From contig NZ_JABFAU010000013.1 in the NCBI RefSeq assembly GCF_017168335.1, positions 364,944-428,943 on the forward strand: a stretch of 64,000 nt of DNA, read 5' to 3'. The first letter of the stretch is position 1, and every line of letters begins with the position of its first letter. The notes under the pieces were generated by a model. The model did no database searches, was not told the DNA's origin, and saw only the letters and a list, made by a program, of their open reading frames with translations. This document shows positions 54,757 to 64,000 of this stretch, piece after piece. Origin of the DNA: Rhodococcus sp. KRD162 (lineage in GTDB: Bacteria; Actinomycetota; Actinomycetes; Mycobacteriales; Mycobacteriaceae). The translations under genes and the position numbers were made by a program.

Positions 54757-55962
54757 ATGTCCGCGCACACCATCGACCACAAGGTCGCCATCATCGGTGG
54801 CGGCAACGCGGGTATCTCGCTCGCGGCACGTCTGCGGCGAGCAGGAATGACCGACATCGGCGTCATCGAGCCGGCAGAGACCCACTACTACCAACCGCTG
54901 TGGACCCTCGTCGGTGGTGGCCGCGCCCCGGCCGCGGAAAGTGCGCGCAGCGAGGCGTCGGTGATGCCGCAGGGCGTCGGCTGGATCAAGGATCGAGCAG
55001 AGGGGGTCGACCCCGATGCCCAGACGGTCAGCACCTCCTCGGGAACCACCGTGCACTACGACCACCTGGTGGTGTGCCCCGGTATTCAACTGGACTGGGA
55101 CTCCGTTCCCGGCATGGCCGAATCGATCGACACCCCGCAGGTCTCGAGCAACTATCGCTACGATCTCGCACCCAAGACGTGGCAGATGATCCAGAAGATG
55201 CGTTCGGGCACCGCCGTGTTCACGATGCCCTCCGGCCCCATCAAATGCGCGGGTGCGCCACAGAAGATCGCGTACCTCGCGGCCGACTACTGGCGCGAGC
55301 AGGGCGTGCTCGACGCCATCCGAGTTGTCCTCGTCCTGCCCACGCCCGGAATGTTCGGGGTGCCGGTCTTCGCCGAGGAGCTCGAGCGGGTGATAGCGCG
55401 CTACGGCATCGAGGTGCGTAAGAACAGCGAGGTCACCGCCGTCGATCCCGACGGCCGCTCGGTGACGATCACCGACAATGCTGCGGGAGTGAGCGAAGAG
55501 CTACCCTACGACCTGCTCCACGTCGTACCGCGCCAATCCGCACCGGACTGGATCAAGGCCAGCCCCATAGCGGACCCCGACAACCCCGCCGGATACGTAC
55601 AGATCGACAAGAACACTCTGCGGCACAACAGATTCGGCAACATCTTCGCCCTCGGTGACGCCGGATCCTCGCCGAATTCCAAGACCGGTGCCGCCATCCG
55701 CAAGCAAGCACCCGTGGTCGCCGAGAACCTGCAGGCGAGCATCGCCGGCCGTCCGCTGACCGCGCAGTACGGCGGCTACGCGTCCTGCCCCCTGACGACC
55801 TCACGTAACACAATGCTTCTCGCCGAATTCGACTACACGATGCAGCCCGCACCCTCTATCCCGTTCATCGACACCACCCACGAACGCCGCGACATGTGGT
55901 TCCTGAAGAGGCGCGGTCTGCCGGCGCTGTATTGGAACGCCATCCTCACCGGCCGAGCGTGA
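54757..55962 (+). CDS. sqr: sulfide:quinone oxidoreductase, type II-like
   Basis: A 401-residue flavoprotein of the FAD/NAD(P) fold. AIIGGGNAGISLAARLRRAG (11-30) binds FAD. The redox cysteines are Cys164 (GPIKCAGAPQKI) and Cys344 (YASCPLTTS), 180 residues apart, close to the 178 of human SQR. It oxidises H2S to a persulfide and reduces quinone. A strong ribosome site (AGGAGGACC) precedes ATG 54757. Its stop overlaps the next gene by GTGA. Confidence 0.92.
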   Translation: MSAHTIDHKVAIIGGGNAGISLAARLRRAGMTDIGVIEPAETHYYQPLWTLVGGGRAPAAESARSEASVMPQGVGWIKDRAEGVDPDAQTVSTSSGTTVHYDHLVVCPGIQLDWDSVPGMAESIDTPQVSSNYRYDLAPKTWQMIQKMRSGTAVFTMPSGPIKCAGAPQKIAYLAADYWREQGVLDAIRVVLVLPTPGMFGVPVFAEELERVIARYGIEVRKNSEVTAVDPDGRSVTITDNAAGVSEELPYDLLHVVPRQSAPDWIKASPIADPDNPAGYVQIDKNTLRHNRFGNIFALGDAGSSPNSKTGAAIRKQAPVVAENLQASIAGRPLTAQYGGYASCPLTTSRNTMLLAEFDYTMQPAPSIPFIDTTHERRDMWFLKRRGLPALYWNAILTGRA

Positions 55963-56465
55963 GCGATAGACCGCCGCACAGCCATGACCGCGAGGGCGAC
56001 CTGAGCCACTATCGGTCGGTGTTCGAGGCCATCGAACGACGCGTGATACCCGAGGTGGTGATTACCCGGCTCACGCCGCATCTGCTCGTTCTGGCGTCGG
56101 CGGCCGTAGCCGGAATCGTTCTTCCGCACACAGGCGCAGCGCACGGGTACGACGTTCTTCTTCGCACCGCGCGCGCCGATGCGGAATCAGCTGGGGTCTT
56201 GGCGACGCTGTTCACTGCATTCAGCGTCACGTTCACCGTTAGGTGGCCTCGATCGCGCGTCTGGTTCGGCGGTTCCGTTGGGCCGCTTTGGCATTAGCGG
56301 GCAACGGCGTCACTATGGTGTTCGGTGTGCTCGCGGCAATCACTGGCTCCGGATGCGGCGTACACGGGGCCGTCGATAGGGCTGTATCTGGGTGCCGCGG
56401 CAGCCGTGCTGTCCACAGCGCTATGGGCCCGTGCGGTGTTCACCCACCCGCACGGACCCCGCTGA
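55959..56465 (+). pseudogene. small membrane protein with two compensating frameshifts
   Basis: GTG 55959 overlaps the SQR stop. The first frame gives a sensible start (IPEVVITRLTPHLLVLASAA) as far as AFSVTFTV near 56240. The sequence VASIARLVRRFRWAALALAG, then NGVTMVFGVLAAI, continues in another frame from 56243 to about 56355. The original frame returns for DAAYTGPSIGLYLGAAAAVL and TALWARAVFTHPHGPR, ending at TGA 56463. Together this would be a membrane protein of about 168 residues. Family not recognised. Both shifts could be sequencing errors. Confidence 0.6.
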
Positions 56466-56494
56466 CCTGATTCCGGCCGACTGCTGCGCCGACC

Positions 56495-59097
<2,603 letters not shown>

Positions 59098-59141
59098 TGT
59101 GTGTCCTTACTGGTCGGGAAGATGAAGGAACCGTAGCACGG

Positions 59142-59155
59142 TACCCCATGGGGTA
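59142..59155. promoter_or_regulatory. CsoR/CstR-type operator 5
   Basis: TACCCCATGGGGTA is a perfect palindrome 45 bases upstream of the MMPL gene on the divergent side. TATAGT overlaps its right end and could be a -10 element. Confidence 0.75.
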
Positions 59156-59172
59156 TAGTGGGTGATAATTAC

Positions 59173-59186
59173 TACCCCCTGGGGTA
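59173..59186. promoter_or_regulatory. CsoR/CstR-type operator 6
   Basis: TACCCCCTGGGGTA is a perfect palindrome 31 bases (about three helical turns) from operator 5, placed to control the rightward DUF2892 operon. Confidence 0.75.
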
Positions 59187-59231
59187 TACATGTGGTGCCG
59201 CACCACACTCACAGAATTGAGACTCGACCTC

Positions 59232-59477
59232 ATGTCATGCACCGACACCCTCATCGGTCCGGGCGGACCGAGTATCGAACGCGCAGTCCCCGCGCTGGCG
59301 GGCACCATGATCCTCGCCAGCCTCGCCGCCGGTTCCGTGCACAACCGCCGCTGGCATGCCCTGACAGCATTCGTCGGCGGGAATCTACTGCTGTACTCGG
59401 CAGTCGGATGGTGCCCGAGCAGCTTGGCAATGAGGCGGCTGGGGATGCGCCAGAGCACAGTGACCCCGGCCCGATGA
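59232..59477 (+). CDS. DUF2892-type membrane protein
   Basis: An 81-residue membrane protein from ATG 59232. ERAVPALAGTMILASLAAGSV and ALTAFVGGNLLLYSAVGWCP are two segments of the DUF2892 pattern, with a cysteine in GWCPSSLAMRRLG. An upstream ATG at 59190, almost touching operator 6, would give 95 residues and possibly a leaderless message. Its TGA overlaps the start of the DUF5313 gene. Confidence 0.72.
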   Translation: MSCTDTLIGPGGPSIERAVPALAGTMILASLAAGSVHNRRWHALTAFVGGNLLLYSAVGWCPSSLAMRRLGMRQSTVTPAR

Positions 59478-59905
59478 ACCGCCACAGGGCCCGCCCGACA
59501 CCGTGGCAGTGGGTCGGCTACGCCTTCGGCCGCACTCTTCCCTCGACCATGACGGACTGGGTGGCCCACGATCTGACGGGTGATCACGCCGTCGTTCGGC
59601 ACCTGATTCGCGGCCAGGTTCCGTTTCTTCCCATCTACGCCGTGTTCATGTTCTTTCCGGGTGAGCTGTGGTTGCGTGGTTCCATGGTGCTCCTGGCGGT
59701 CCTGCTCTCGATGTTCTTCACCGCCTCGTACATGGAAGAGAATCGGCAACGCCGCCTCGTGCGGCACATGCTGCCCCGTGACCTGACGAACCCCCGCAAA
59801 GCGGAGAAATCGGAACTGGTCAAGAAGCGTTATCTCGCGGCTCACCCCGGGTCCGAAGCCTCCCGCACCGACGCGGCACCCATCGCGCCTGCCCGGGAGC
59901 ACTGA
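59474..59905 (+). CDS. DUF5313 membrane protein, copy 2
   Basis: A 143-residue paralogue of the protein at 29072-29449. PTPWQWVGYAFGRTLPSTMTDWVAHDLTG and the two membrane segments (FLPIYAVFMFFPGELWL, GSMVLLAVLLSMFFTASY) align well with it, and the tail is longer. It is coupled to the DUF2892 gene by ATGA under operators 5 and 6. Role unknown. Confidence 0.82.
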   Translation: MNRHRARPTPWQWVGYAFGRTLPSTMTDWVAHDLTGDHAVVRHLIRGQVPFLPIYAVFMFFPGELWLRGSMVLLAVLLSMFFTASYMEENRQRRLVRHMLPRDLTNPRKAEKSELVKKRYLAAHPGSEASRTDAAPIAPAREH

Positions 59906-59908
59906 GCG

Positions 59909-60544
59909 ATGGTTGTCGATCCAACGCACCGCCTCGCCCGGTGGCAGCGATTTTGGGACAAGCAAGCGGCCGGCTATGACAAGCACATGACCATCCTCGA
60001 CCGAGTCCTCTTCCGCGACACAAGGTCTTGGATCTGCAGTCGCGCCCGAGGCCAGGTTCTCGAGGTCGCAGTGGGAACGGGACTCAATCTCGAGCACTAC
60101 CCGGCAGGGACATCGTTGACCGGAATCGAGCTGAGCCCGGACATGCTCGCGCAGGCGCATACTCGCGCCGCCGACGTCAGACCCGACGCTTACCTGACTC
60201 TCGGGGACGCTCACGCACTGGACTTTCCCGATGCATCCTTCGACACCGTGGTGTGCACGTTCTCGCTCTGCGCCATCCCCGCCACGGACATTGCGCTCGC
60301 GGAAATGTCGCGAGTGCTGCGTCCAGGTGGAACGTTGCTCCTCGCCGATCACGTCGCCTCATCGATCCGGCCGGTTCGCTGGATCCAACGCGGCCTGGAA
60401 CTGGTGAGCATCCCGGTCGGTGGAGAGCATTTTCTGCGCCGACCCTCGCTCACGATCTCTGGTGACGAGACCTTCTCCATCGAGGACATCGATCGGTTCA
60501 CCCTCGGTCTCGTCGAGCGTCTTCACGCCCGAAAGGTGTCCTGA
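59909..60544 (+). CDS. class I SAM-dependent methyltransferase
   Basis: A 211-residue methyltransferase. VLEVAVGTGLNLEHYPAG near 50 is motif I, DFPDASFDTVVCTFSLCAI near 109 is motif II/post-I, and RVLRPGGTLLLADHV near 133 is motif III. It resembles UbiE/phosphatidylethanolamine-type enzymes. It follows the DUF5313 gene by three bases and is the last gene of that operon. The substrate may be a lipid or small thiol. Confidence 0.85.
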   Translation: MVVDPTHRLARWQRFWDKQAAGYDKHMTILDRVLFRDTRSWICSRARGQVLEVAVGTGLNLEHYPAGTSLTGIELSPDMLAQAHTRAADVRPDAYLTLGDAHALDFPDASFDTVVCTFSLCAIPATDIALAEMSRVLRPGGTLLLADHVASSIRPVRWIQRGLELVSIPVGGEHFLRRPSLTISGDETFSIEDIDRFTLGLVERLHARKVS

Positions 60545-60766
60545 ACAGGCGAGGACGATAGCCGCGGCACGAACGGCCGACCACACTCCGGCACTTCTGC
60601 CTCGACGAACTCGTCAAGCCGCTTCAACAGCGCATCCGCACGATCTTCGACATCGTCGAGAGTCGAGCCGACGCCACCCGAGTAGCTCGTGTTTCTCCCG
60701 GCGTGCCCGAGTCCTGTGTTCGCAATAGCCGGTGCGGTCGGTCAGTGCGGCCGAAATCCGCACAGC

Positions 60767-60979
60767 ATGGTTGCCGACGGCGGCATCTGCTCATGGGCCA
60801 GTCCCGTCCACGACGTTCGAGGTCTCGCTCTGGGCGTCCTGACCAACTCGCAGACGGCGTACCTCATTCATCCCGAACACGGAGCCACCGGAATCGTGCC
60901 GGGTCGATACGTCATCGGCCGTCAGCGTGAAGGTGGACGGGGTGACTGGTTCCATTCCACTCAGCTGGTAGCAGCCTGA
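60767..60979 (+). CDS. small hypothetical protein
   Basis: A 70-residue reading from ATG 60767 with a plausible ordered segment (YLIHPEHGATGIVPGRYVIG RQ region) ending FHSTQLVAA. Similar VPGRYVxxRQRE endings occur in small actinobacterial hypotheticals. The frame is open back to 60689. No ribosome site is obvious. The 222 bases before it (60545-60766) show no other gene. Confidence 0.45.
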   Translation: MVADGGICSWASPVHDVRGLALGVLTNSQTAYLIHPEHGATGIVPGRYVIGRQREGGRGDWFHSTQLVAA

Positions 60980-60998
60980 CAAGGCGTGACACACATCA

Positions 60999-61014
60999 CA
61001 CTTCGACCGAAGTG
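60999..61014. promoter_or_regulatory. palindrome upstream of the Mce gene
   Basis: CACTTCGACCGAAGTG is a perfect inverted repeat (7-base arms, 2-base centre) about 97 bases before the Mce start. It is a likely regulator site, but no regulator gene is adjacent. Confidence 0.5.
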
Positions 61015-61110
61015 CTAGGTCCATCTCACAAACCGATCTTCGGTAGTAAGTGTGACGCTGTGTACCACTAAGGTTCGCGGCATGGCTGTTGTCGTCGTCT
61101 CGACTCTGCA

Positions 61111-62442
61111 ATGACCGGCTCCCCCTCGCCGGTGCAGAACCGACTCCTCGGAATCACTCTCGTCGTGCTCATCGTCGTCTTCGTCGGGTGGTCCATCACC
61201 TCGTACAACAAGACGTTCGCGAACGTGGTGACCGTCTCGCTCGAGACCGATTCCGTCGGCAACGCACTTCCCCGCAACGCTGATGTCAAAGTTCGCGGCC
61301 TGATCGTCGGTGAAGTGCGATCGGCGACGACGGCCGGGGGCGTGGTCACCTCGGAGTTGGCCATCGAACCGGACATGGCCGAGATGATTCCGTCGAACGC
61401 CACCGCGCGACTGCTACCGAAAACGCTGTTCGGCGAGCGGTACGTCGCCTTGGTGTTACCGGAGGGCAGACCCGGGGCACCGATCACCGAGGGCACGGTA
61501 TTGAAGCAGGATCGCAGCGGCAACGCCATCGAGGTCGGACAGGTACTCGACGGCCTGTTGCCGCTGCTCCAGGCCGTGCCGCCGGAGAACCTGGCCAACA
61601 CTCTCGGCGCGCTGGCGCAGGGTCTGAGCGGTCGCGGCGAGCAACTCGGCCTCACGATCGACAGACTCGAGAGCATCTTCGCCGGGCTCGACACCGAGTT
61701 GCCCGCAATCCAGGAGGACCTGCGCGGACTCGCCGACTTCTCGCAGACCTACTCCGATGCGGCTCCCGAGCTGATCAATGCCTTGGACAACCTGCGGACC
61801 ACCGGCAACACCATCGTCCAGAAGCGGCCTGCCCTCGAGACGCTGTACTCCTCGCTGACGTCGGCCTCGGGCACGACCGCCGACTTCCTCGACGCCAACT
61901 CGGCGGATGTCATCGGGCTGGCCGCGAACTCTCGCGAAGCACTCGAGGTCCTCGCCCAGTTCTCTCCGGCCGTCGGCTGCACCGTCGCCCAGTTCGCGGA
62001 GGGTGCCCGGCGCGGCAGAATCGTCACCGGCGTCGGCGACGAGTACCCCGGCATCAATGTCTCGATGCCGTTGGTCAACCCGAAGGGTCGGTACCTGCCG
62101 AACCAGGACGAACCGCGATTGTTCGAGCAGGAGCGCGGGCCGACCTGCTACTCCTCCCTCGACCGCTCGGCGGGCGAGTACTTCCCGCAGTACCCCGGCG
62201 GCTCCCCCAACGACGGCTCGTACCAGGTGCCGTCGAGAAACCCCGGGGAACAGGACACTTCGGCACTTCCGGTTCCGCAGTTTTCCCCCGTGCCCGCCTC
62301 CTACGCGGGGTCGGTCACCGAGCAGCAGACCTTGGCCGTCGTCTACGGTGGGGCCACCGGAATCGATCCCGCCGCGGTGCCGTCCTGGACGACGACGCTC
62401 GGCGCACCCGCACTCAGGGGAACGCAGGTCACCTTCCGGTAG
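61111..62442 (+). CDS. orphan MCE-family protein
   Basis: A 443-residue Mce protein. A membrane anchor (about 12-30, LLGITLVVLIVVFVGW) is followed by the MlaD/MCE domain (about 38-115, LPRNADVKVRGLIVGEVRS and LPKTLFGERYVALVLPEG) and a long helical needle region (about 140-270). It ends with a Pro/Ser-rich tail. Mce proteins form lipid-import tunnels, normally as six-gene sets with yrbE permeases. None of those is nearby, so this is a lone member. Confidence 0.86.
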   Translation: MTGSPSPVQNRLLGITLVVLIVVFVGWSITSYNKTFANVVTVSLETDSVGNALPRNADVKVRGLIVGEVRSATTAGGVVTSELAIEPDMAEMIPSNATARLLPKTLFGERYVALVLPEGRPGAPITEGTVLKQDRSGNAIEVGQVLDGLLPLLQAVPPENLANTLGALAQGLSGRGEQLGLTIDRLESIFAGLDTELPAIQEDLRGLADFSQTYSDAAPELINALDNLRTTGNTIVQKRPALETLYSSLTSASGTTADFLDANSADVIGLAANSREALEVLAQFSPAVGCTVAQFAEGARRGRIVTGVGDEYPGINVSMPLVNPKGRYLPNQDEPRLFEQERGPTCYSSLDRSAGEYFPQYPGGSPNDGSYQVPSRNPGEQDTSALPVPQFSPVPASYAGSVTEQQTLAVVYGGATGIDPAAVPSWTTTLGAPALRGTQVTFR

Positions 62443-62508
62443 TAACTACTGATTGAATGGTTCGCAACCCCGCCGACGAGCGCGACGGGTACAGATTCAG
62501 GAGTACAG

Positions 62509-62868
62509 ATGCCAGCCGACAGCAACACCGCCGGATTCTCGATTCAGTCCAGCAACGATGGCCATGTGGCCGTCGTCGCGGTCGCCGGCGAACTCGATGT
62601 CACGACCGCACCGGCCCTCGCCACCGCGATCGACCAACAGGTCGCATCGACGCCCTCGGCATTGATCGTAGATCTCTCGGCCGTGTCGTTCCTGGCCTCG
62701 GCCGCGATGACGGTGCTGGCCACGACGCAGAAGGACCACGGGGACACACTTGCGTACTCCGTCGTCGCCGACGGTCCCACCACCAGTCGTCCGATCAAGC
62801 TGATGGGGCTGGATCAGGAATTCGCCCTGCACGCGGACCTGGAGTCAGCTCTCGCCGCCCTGGACTGA
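62509..62868 (+). CDS. STAS-domain anti-anti-sigma factor
   Basis: A 119-residue SpoIIAA/RsbV-like protein. VVAVAGELDVTTAPAL and LIVDLSAVSFLASAAMTVL form the STAS fold; Ser64 in FLASA is the likely phosphorylated residue. AGGAG precedes ATG 62509. It overlaps the end of the convergent PP2C phosphatase by 24 bases. The phosphatase probably reactivates this factor or a relative. Confidence 0.87.
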   Translation: MPADSNTAGFSIQSSNDGHVAVVAVAGELDVTTAPALATAIDQQVASTPSALIVDLSAVSFLASAAMTVLATTQKDHGDTLAYSVVADGPTTSRPIKLMGLDQEFALHADLESALAALD

Positions 62869-64000
62869 GGGAGCTGTCGACGCAGAGGGCACTGCCGACG
62901 CAGGGGGAACGCCCAGCGCCATCAGCGCGACATCGTCGACGAGACCGTCGCCGAAGCTGTTCAACAGCGTTTGCAAGTTGTCGATCAGTGCGGCCGGAGC
63001 AGTGGGGGCATGCTCGGTTGCGAACTCCAGCAGCGCGCCCTCGTCGTCGAAGCGTCCTCGGCCCACCCTCGCCTCGGTGAGACCATCGGTGTACAGCATC
63101 AACGTATCTCCCGCATTCAACGTCACGGTGGTCGATACGAACCGCGCGTTGCGGAGCAGTCCCACCAGCTGACCGCCGGTCATGTGGACGTAGTGCGCGG
63201 TGCCGTCGGCGCGGATCACCAACGGAGGCGGATGGCCGCCGTTGGCCATGCACACCTCGAATCCGCCGGCCGACCGGCACAGCACTCCGAACACCGCAGT
63301 GCAGAACTGTGCGTTGTTGTCACGAAACTCTTGACGCAGAACCGAATCCAGATTGTGCAGCACTGCCACTGGGTCGTTGTCGTAGACCGCGGCCGCACGC
63401 AGCGTGTACCGCGTCAACGAGGTCACCGCTGCAGCGGCCGCGCCCTTGCCGCACACGTCCCCGAGGAAAAAACCCCATCGGTCCTCGGACAACGGGAACA
63501 GATCGTAGAAGTCGCCGCCCAGCTCGTCACCGGAGGCCGCGTGATAGTGCGCAGCGGCCGTCATCCCCGACGGAGGCAGCAGCGCGGGCGGCAACAGCGA
63601 CCGCTGCAGCGTCCTGGCCAGTAGCTCCGCTCGCGTGCGGGACTCGAGCAACTCGCGTTCGTAGGTGCGGCGATCCCTCGCATCGAGGGCGGTGATCCGG
63701 ATCAACAGCGGAACTCCCGCGTCGTCGGCCTTGACATTGGCGGTCATGAAGACCGGTATCCGCCGGCGATCCGAGGTCACGAAATCCAGTGCGATGCCGT
63801 CGAGCTGGCCGTTCATCTGCAGGATCGGACCGAAATGCGTCTCGTAATGAATACGTCCGCCCGCAGTGAGCAATCGGGTGAAGTCGGTCCCGATCAACGC
63901 GTCGACCTCGAAGCCGAGCCAACCGGCCAGTGTCGCGTTCAGCCTCGCGATGGTCATGTCAGGCAGGACCGACAGGTAGCCGCAGGGAGCGTTCTCGTAC
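62845..64000 (-). CDS. PAS-PP2C (SpoIIE/RsbU) phosphatase, 5' end cut by the window
   Basis: The frame runs to the window edge: upstream of an internal ATG at 63957 it still reads YENAPCGYLSVLPD, a PAS-domain start, so the gene continues beyond base 64000. The visible part has the rest of the PAS domain (ending near LIRITALDARDRR), a short coiled link (RRTYERELLESRTRAELLARTLQRSLLPPAL) and the PP2C domain with metal ligands in SGDELGGDFYDLF, GDVCGKGAAAA and DTLMLYTDGLTEA. It dephosphorylates anti-anti-sigma proteins. Confidence 0.9.
   Translation of the reverse strand, partial: YENAPCGYLSVLPDMTIARLNATLAGWLGFEVDALIGTDFTRLLTAGGRIHYETHFGPILQMNGQLDGIALDFVTSDRRRIPVFMTANVKADDAGVPLLIRITALDARDRRTYERELLESRTRAELLARTLQRSLLPPALLPPSGMTAAAHYHAASGDELGGDFYDLFPLSEDRWGFFLGDVCGKGAAAAAVTSLTRYTLRAAAVYDNDPVAVLHNLDSVLRQEFRDNNAQFCTAVFGVLCRSAGGFEVCMANGGHPPPLVIRADGTAHYVHMTGGQLVGLLRNARFVSTTVTLNAGDTLMLYTDGLTEARVGRGRFDDEGALLEFATEHAPTAPAALIDNLQTLLNSFGDGLVDDVALMALGVPPASAVPSASTAPSVQGGES

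Noticed and set aside
60767-60979. Phage or integrated-element remnant
   Set aside because: The small hypothetical resembles proteins sometimes seen in mobile DNA, but there is no integrase, attachment repeat or tRNA nearby.

Overview
The window is high-G+C actinobacterial DNA, most likely Rhodococcus or a close mycolic-acid relative. The signs are the gene order of the phenylacetate cluster, many GTG starts, frequent ATGA and GTGA stop/start overlaps, an ANTAR-domain sensor, an Mce protein, a mycolyltransferase-like esterase and DUF5313/DUF5134 small proteins. I saw no tRNA, rRNA, CRISPR array, transposase or phage gene.

Bases 323-17800 form a phenylacetate (PAA) catabolic region. It holds an MFS permease, a GlcD-type FAD oxidase, a PucR regulator, the paaZ-ethD-paaI operon, a TetR regulator (PaaR-like), the paaJ-paaF-paaH-paaG operon, and paaABCDE-paaK followed by a FeaR-like AraC regulator. 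Four promoters share a 14-bp core, ACCGAAYGNNCGGT, which I infer to be the PaaR operator. paaH carries a one-base frameshift.

Bases 17800-27400 look like feeder genes for phenylacetate: a GMC alcohol oxidoreductase, an APC permease, a copper amine oxidase, a TetR regulator, an aldehyde dehydrogenase and a DUF1338 enzyme. A 27-bp element (23 of 27 bases identical) sits upstream of the GMC and aldehyde dehydrogenase genes and probably binds the AraC regulator. A small amidohydrolase remnant lies between the GMC and permease genes.

Bases 27400-41900 are mixed: a secreted esterase, an OhrR-like MarR regulator with a DUF5313 protein, a sensor kinase fused to a receiver and an ANTAR domain, glgX, an aromatic FAD monooxygenase with a divergent TetR gene and two palindromic operators, and the glycerol operon glpF-glpK-glpD with a SorC-type regulator.

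Bases 41990-60550 look like a reactive-sulfur or thiol-stress island. Six TACCC-rich palindromes stand in front of a methyltransferase/DsrE pair, a DsbA-CcdA operon, a CPVC membrane protein with a DUF302 protein, a 55-residue cysteine-rich protein, an MMPL exporter, a DUF2892/DUF5313/methyltransferase operon, and a CsoR-family repressor whose ligand residues resemble the persulfide sensor CstR. Inside the island are a sulfide:quinone oxidoreductase gene and a divergent operon. That operon encodes a CstB-like persulfide dioxygenase-rhodanese, a GntR regulator, a rhodanese, a TauE exporter and a heme-copper oxidase subunit I. Together they suggest sulfide oxidation wired to a dedicated terminal oxidase.

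The right end has a small hypothetical gene, an orphan Mce protein, a STAS anti-anti-sigma factor and a PAS-PP2C phosphatase cut by the window edge.
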